Made by a program: the position numbers and the translations under genes. A stretch of DNA of 64,000 nt from Pseudomonas migulae (GTDB taxonomy: Bacteria > Pseudomonadota > Gammaproteobacteria > Pseudomonadales > Pseudomonadaceae), in contig NZ_JALJWR010000001.1 in assembly GCF_024169315.1 (NCBI RefSeq), positions 2,687,501 to 2,751,500 on the forward strand. The letters run 5' to 3'. The notes under the pieces are model-generated. The model did no database searches, was not told the DNA's origin, and saw only the letters and a list, made by a program, of their open reading frames with translations. Each line of letters starts with the position of its first letter. The first letter of the stretch is position 1. This document shows positions 62,264-64,000 of this stretch, piece after piece.

Positions 62264-63166
62264 ATGTCCTCCACCAAAGCCCGCGCAGACTCACTTTCGC
62301 TTCTGCTGTTTACCTTGCGCAGCGGCAAGCTGATGGCGATCAACCTGCTCAAAGTCAGTGAAATCATCCCCTGCCCGCCGCTGACCAAGCTGCCGGAGTC
62401 GCACCCCCACGTCAAAGGCATCGCCACCCTGCGCGGTGCGTCGTTGTCGGTGATCGACCTCAGCCGCGCCATTGGCGAGCGGCCGCTGGAAGACCCGAAC
62501 GGCGGCTGCCTGATCGTCACGGACGTCAGCCGCTCCAAGCAGGGCCTGCACGTTCAGGCCGTGAGCAAGATCGTCCATTGCCTGACCACCGACATCCGTC
62601 CGCCGCCCTTCGGCTCTGGCGGCGTGCGGTCGTACATCACCGGTGTCACCTCGGTCGATGGCACGCTGGTGCAGGTGCTGGACATCGAAAAAGTCATCCA
62701 CGGCATCGCCCCGGCGCAGATCGAAATGGCGCCGACCGAACTGAGCATGGAAGACGCCGAAGTGCTGGGCAATGCGCGCATCCTGGTGGTCGACGACAGC
62801 CAGGTCGCCTTGCAGCAGTCGGTGCACACCCTGCGCAACCTCGGCCTGCAATGCCACACCGCGCGCAGCGCCAAGGAAGCTATCGACTGCCTGCTGGACC
62901 TGCAAGGTACAGCCCAGCAAATCAACCTGATCGTCTCGGACATCGAAATGTCGGAGATGGACGGCTACGCCTTCACCCGCACGCTGCGTGAAACTCCGGA
63001 TTTCTCGCACCTGTATGTGCTGCTGCACACCTCGCTGGACAGTGCGATGAACAGCGAAAAGGCACGTCTTGCCGGCGCCAACGCGGTGTTGACCAAGTTC
63101 TCCTCGCCGGAGCTGACCAAGTGCCTGATCGAGGCGGCCAAGGCGGTCGCCGAACAAGGTCATTGA
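62264..63166 (+). CDS. cheV: Chemotaxis protein CheV
   Basis: 300 aa from the ATG at 62264 (GAAGG upstream). CheW-like N-terminal domain (LLLFTLRSGKLMAINLLKVSEIIPCPPLTKLPESHPHVKGIATLRG) fused to a response-regulator receiver domain (NARILVVDDSQVALQQ, phospho-acceptor Asp in LIVSDIEMSEMDGYAF, Lys in VLTKFSSPE). Couples chemoreceptors to CheA and adapts the response. No other che genes nearby. Confidence 0.95.
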   Translation: MSSTKARADSLSLLLFTLRSGKLMAINLLKVSEIIPCPPLTKLPESHPHVKGIATLRGASLSVIDLSRAIGERPLEDPNGGCLIVTDVSRSKQGLHVQAVSKIVHCLTTDIRPPPFGSGGVRSYITGVTSVDGTLVQVLDIEKVIHGIAPAQIEMAPTELSMEDAEVLGNARILVVDDSQVALQQSVHTLRNLGLQCHTARSAKEAIDCLLDLQGTAQQINLIVSDIEMSEMDGYAFTRTLRETPDFSHLYVLLHTSLDSAMNSEKARLAGANAVLTKFSSPELTKCLIEAAKAVAEQGH

Positions 63167-63168
63167 GT

Positions 63169-63651
63169 GTGGCCGAGGCCTTTTGTTTTTTGATGCGACG
63201 CAACCTGGCTGAGGTTGCGCCAGCCATCACCTGGCCTCAGGGCATTGTCCTCAGCGAATATCGCCCCGAACTGGCAGAAGCGGTTCATCGGTTGATGGCG
63301 CTGGGTTACCTGGAAGGTGGCGGCCGCGTGCCGGCGCTGGAAACCTGGCAACAGCGGTTCGAGACCGATCCCGAGTACGATCCTTCCCTGTGCTTCATCG
63401 CGCTGGATGCCGACGGTATCGTTGGCGTGTGCCAGTGCTGGACCAGCGCCTACATCAAGAGTCTGGTGGTACACCCGCGCGCTCAGGGTCAGGGATTGGG
63501 TCGGGCATTGCTGTTGAATGCATTCAACGTGTTTCAGCAACGTCGCGAAGGGTTTGTGGATTTGAAGGTGCTGGAAGACAACGTTCGGGCGCAGCGGTTG
63601 TATGAAAGTGCCGGGATGTATGTGGTCCGCAGGGAGCCGGTTCCGGCCTGA
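63169..63651 (+). CDS. GNAT-family N-acetyltransferase
   Basis: 160 aa from a GTG at 63169, two bases after the cheV stop, with CAAGG eight bases before. An ATG at 63193 would drop eight residues. GNAT pattern: SLCFIALDADGIVGVCQCW, SLVVHPRAQGQGLGRALL (acetyl-CoA loop), VLEDNVRAQRLYESAGM. Substrate unknown. Likely coupled to cheV. Confidence 0.85.
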   Translation: MAEAFCFLMRRNLAEVAPAITWPQGIVLSEYRPELAEAVHRLMALGYLEGGGRVPALETWQQRFETDPEYDPSLCFIALDADGIVGVCQCWTSAYIKSLVVHPRAQGQGLGRALLLNAFNVFQQRREGFVDLKVLEDNVRAQRLYESAGMYVVRREPVPA

Positions 63652-63660
63652 CACACCGCC

Positions 63661-63750
63661 ATCGCGGGCAAGCCCGCTCCCACAGGGTTTGTGTCGTATC
63701 ATTTTTCGCGAACGACACAAAACCTGTAGGAGCGAGGCTTGCCCGCGAAG
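63661..63750. repeat. REP repeats of two types
   Basis: ATCGCGGGCAAGCCCGCTCC (63661-63680) is followed 40 bases later by CTGTAGGAGCGAGGCTTGCC (63724-63743), one from each family, as an inverted mixed pair. Confidence 0.8.
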
Positions 63751-63818
63751 AGGCCGACACATTCAACCCAATACCATCAGGCATACTCGGCCCACACATG
63801 CCCAAGGATGCCTGACCA

Positions 63819-64000
63819 ATGAAAGCCACCACCCTCACCTTCCTCTGCCTCACCGCCCTCGCCTCCCAAGCCCAAGCCTCCACCCCTGAAGCCTGGGCCG
63901 CCTTCGACAAAGCCATGCTCGCCAGCTGCATCAAGGCCAGCGGTCTGGCAGACGCCTTCCCCGTCGGCAAAGCCGCACAGTTCGATGACCGTGTCGACTA
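63819..64000 (+). CDS. Secreted/periplasmic protein, 3' end outside window
   Basis: ATG at 63819, open to the window end (about 60 codons). Signal peptide MKATTLTFLCLTALASQAQA, then STPEAWAAFDKAMLASC. Not recognised; similar starts are common in small periplasmic proteins. Confidence 0.6.
   Translation, partial: MKATTLTFLCLTALASQAQASTPEAWAAFDKAMLASCIKASGLADAFPVGKAAQFDDRVD

Overview
The window is chromosomal DNA of a Pseudomonas species, most likely of the P. fluorescens group. The evidence is its GC-rich codon use, a Pseudomonas-type tmRNA, the order of the housekeeping clusters (valS-holC-pepA-lptFG, lepA-lepB-rnc-era-recO-pdxJ, purL-mltF), an oprB-gcd periplasmic glucose module, a dauBAR D-arginine module, and many short extragenic repeats typical of fluorescent pseudomonads. 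No phage, insertion sequence, rRNA, tRNA or CRISPR array is visible.

Layout. Positions 1-4765 hold most of a very large LRR/NEL effector-like toxin that starts left of the window. 4820-11772 (minus) is an alpha-class (CS1/CFA-I type) chaperone-usher fimbrial operon with two pilin-like subunits, one usher, one chaperone and two tip-adhesin paralogues. 12261-13618 is a PadR-type metal-sensing regulator overlapping a ferric-siderophore reductase. 13804-14690 holds a membrane protein and a VF530-type DNA-binding protein. 14975-18981 is the OprB porin with PQQ glucose dehydrogenase. 19110-23323 is purL with yqfO. 23598-25058 is mltF. 25188-31426 (minus) is the lepA-lepB-rnc-era-recO-pdxJ group. 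31599-33780 (minus) is lptFG. 34075-36452 is pepA-holC plus a small acidic protein. The tmRNA gene is at 36918-37323. Then come valS, rlmF, hupN, yejK/ndpA and a membrane-anchored glutaredoxin. 44144-48063 holds small stress and accessory genes and a GntR-MFS pair. 48231-49021 is an MqsRA toxin-antitoxin pair. 49082-53240 (minus) is the aapJQMP amino-acid ABC transporter. 53709-55944 holds estB and rhlB. 56072-59012 is dauB-dauA-dauR. 59158-62046 is the divergent hmp/norR nitric-oxide module. 62264 to the end holds cheV, a GNAT acetyltransferase and the start of a secreted protein.

Functional themes are surface attachment (fimbriae), host or competitor interaction (NEL toxin), carbon and nitrogen uptake (OprB/Gcd, Aap, Dau), iron handling (YqjH-like), nitric-oxide defence, and core translation, ribosome and envelope functions.

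The observations most worth a second look are: a tmRNA with an intact scaffold whose tag reading frame is long and ends in KLYA instead of the usual LAA-type degron; the fimbrial operon with duplicated pilin and tip adhesin; a 159-bp near-perfect palindrome that supplies the recO stop codon; and clear palindromic operators upstream of the PadR, GntR, MqsRA and NorR regulators. Coordinates and motifs were read by eye and no database search was run.
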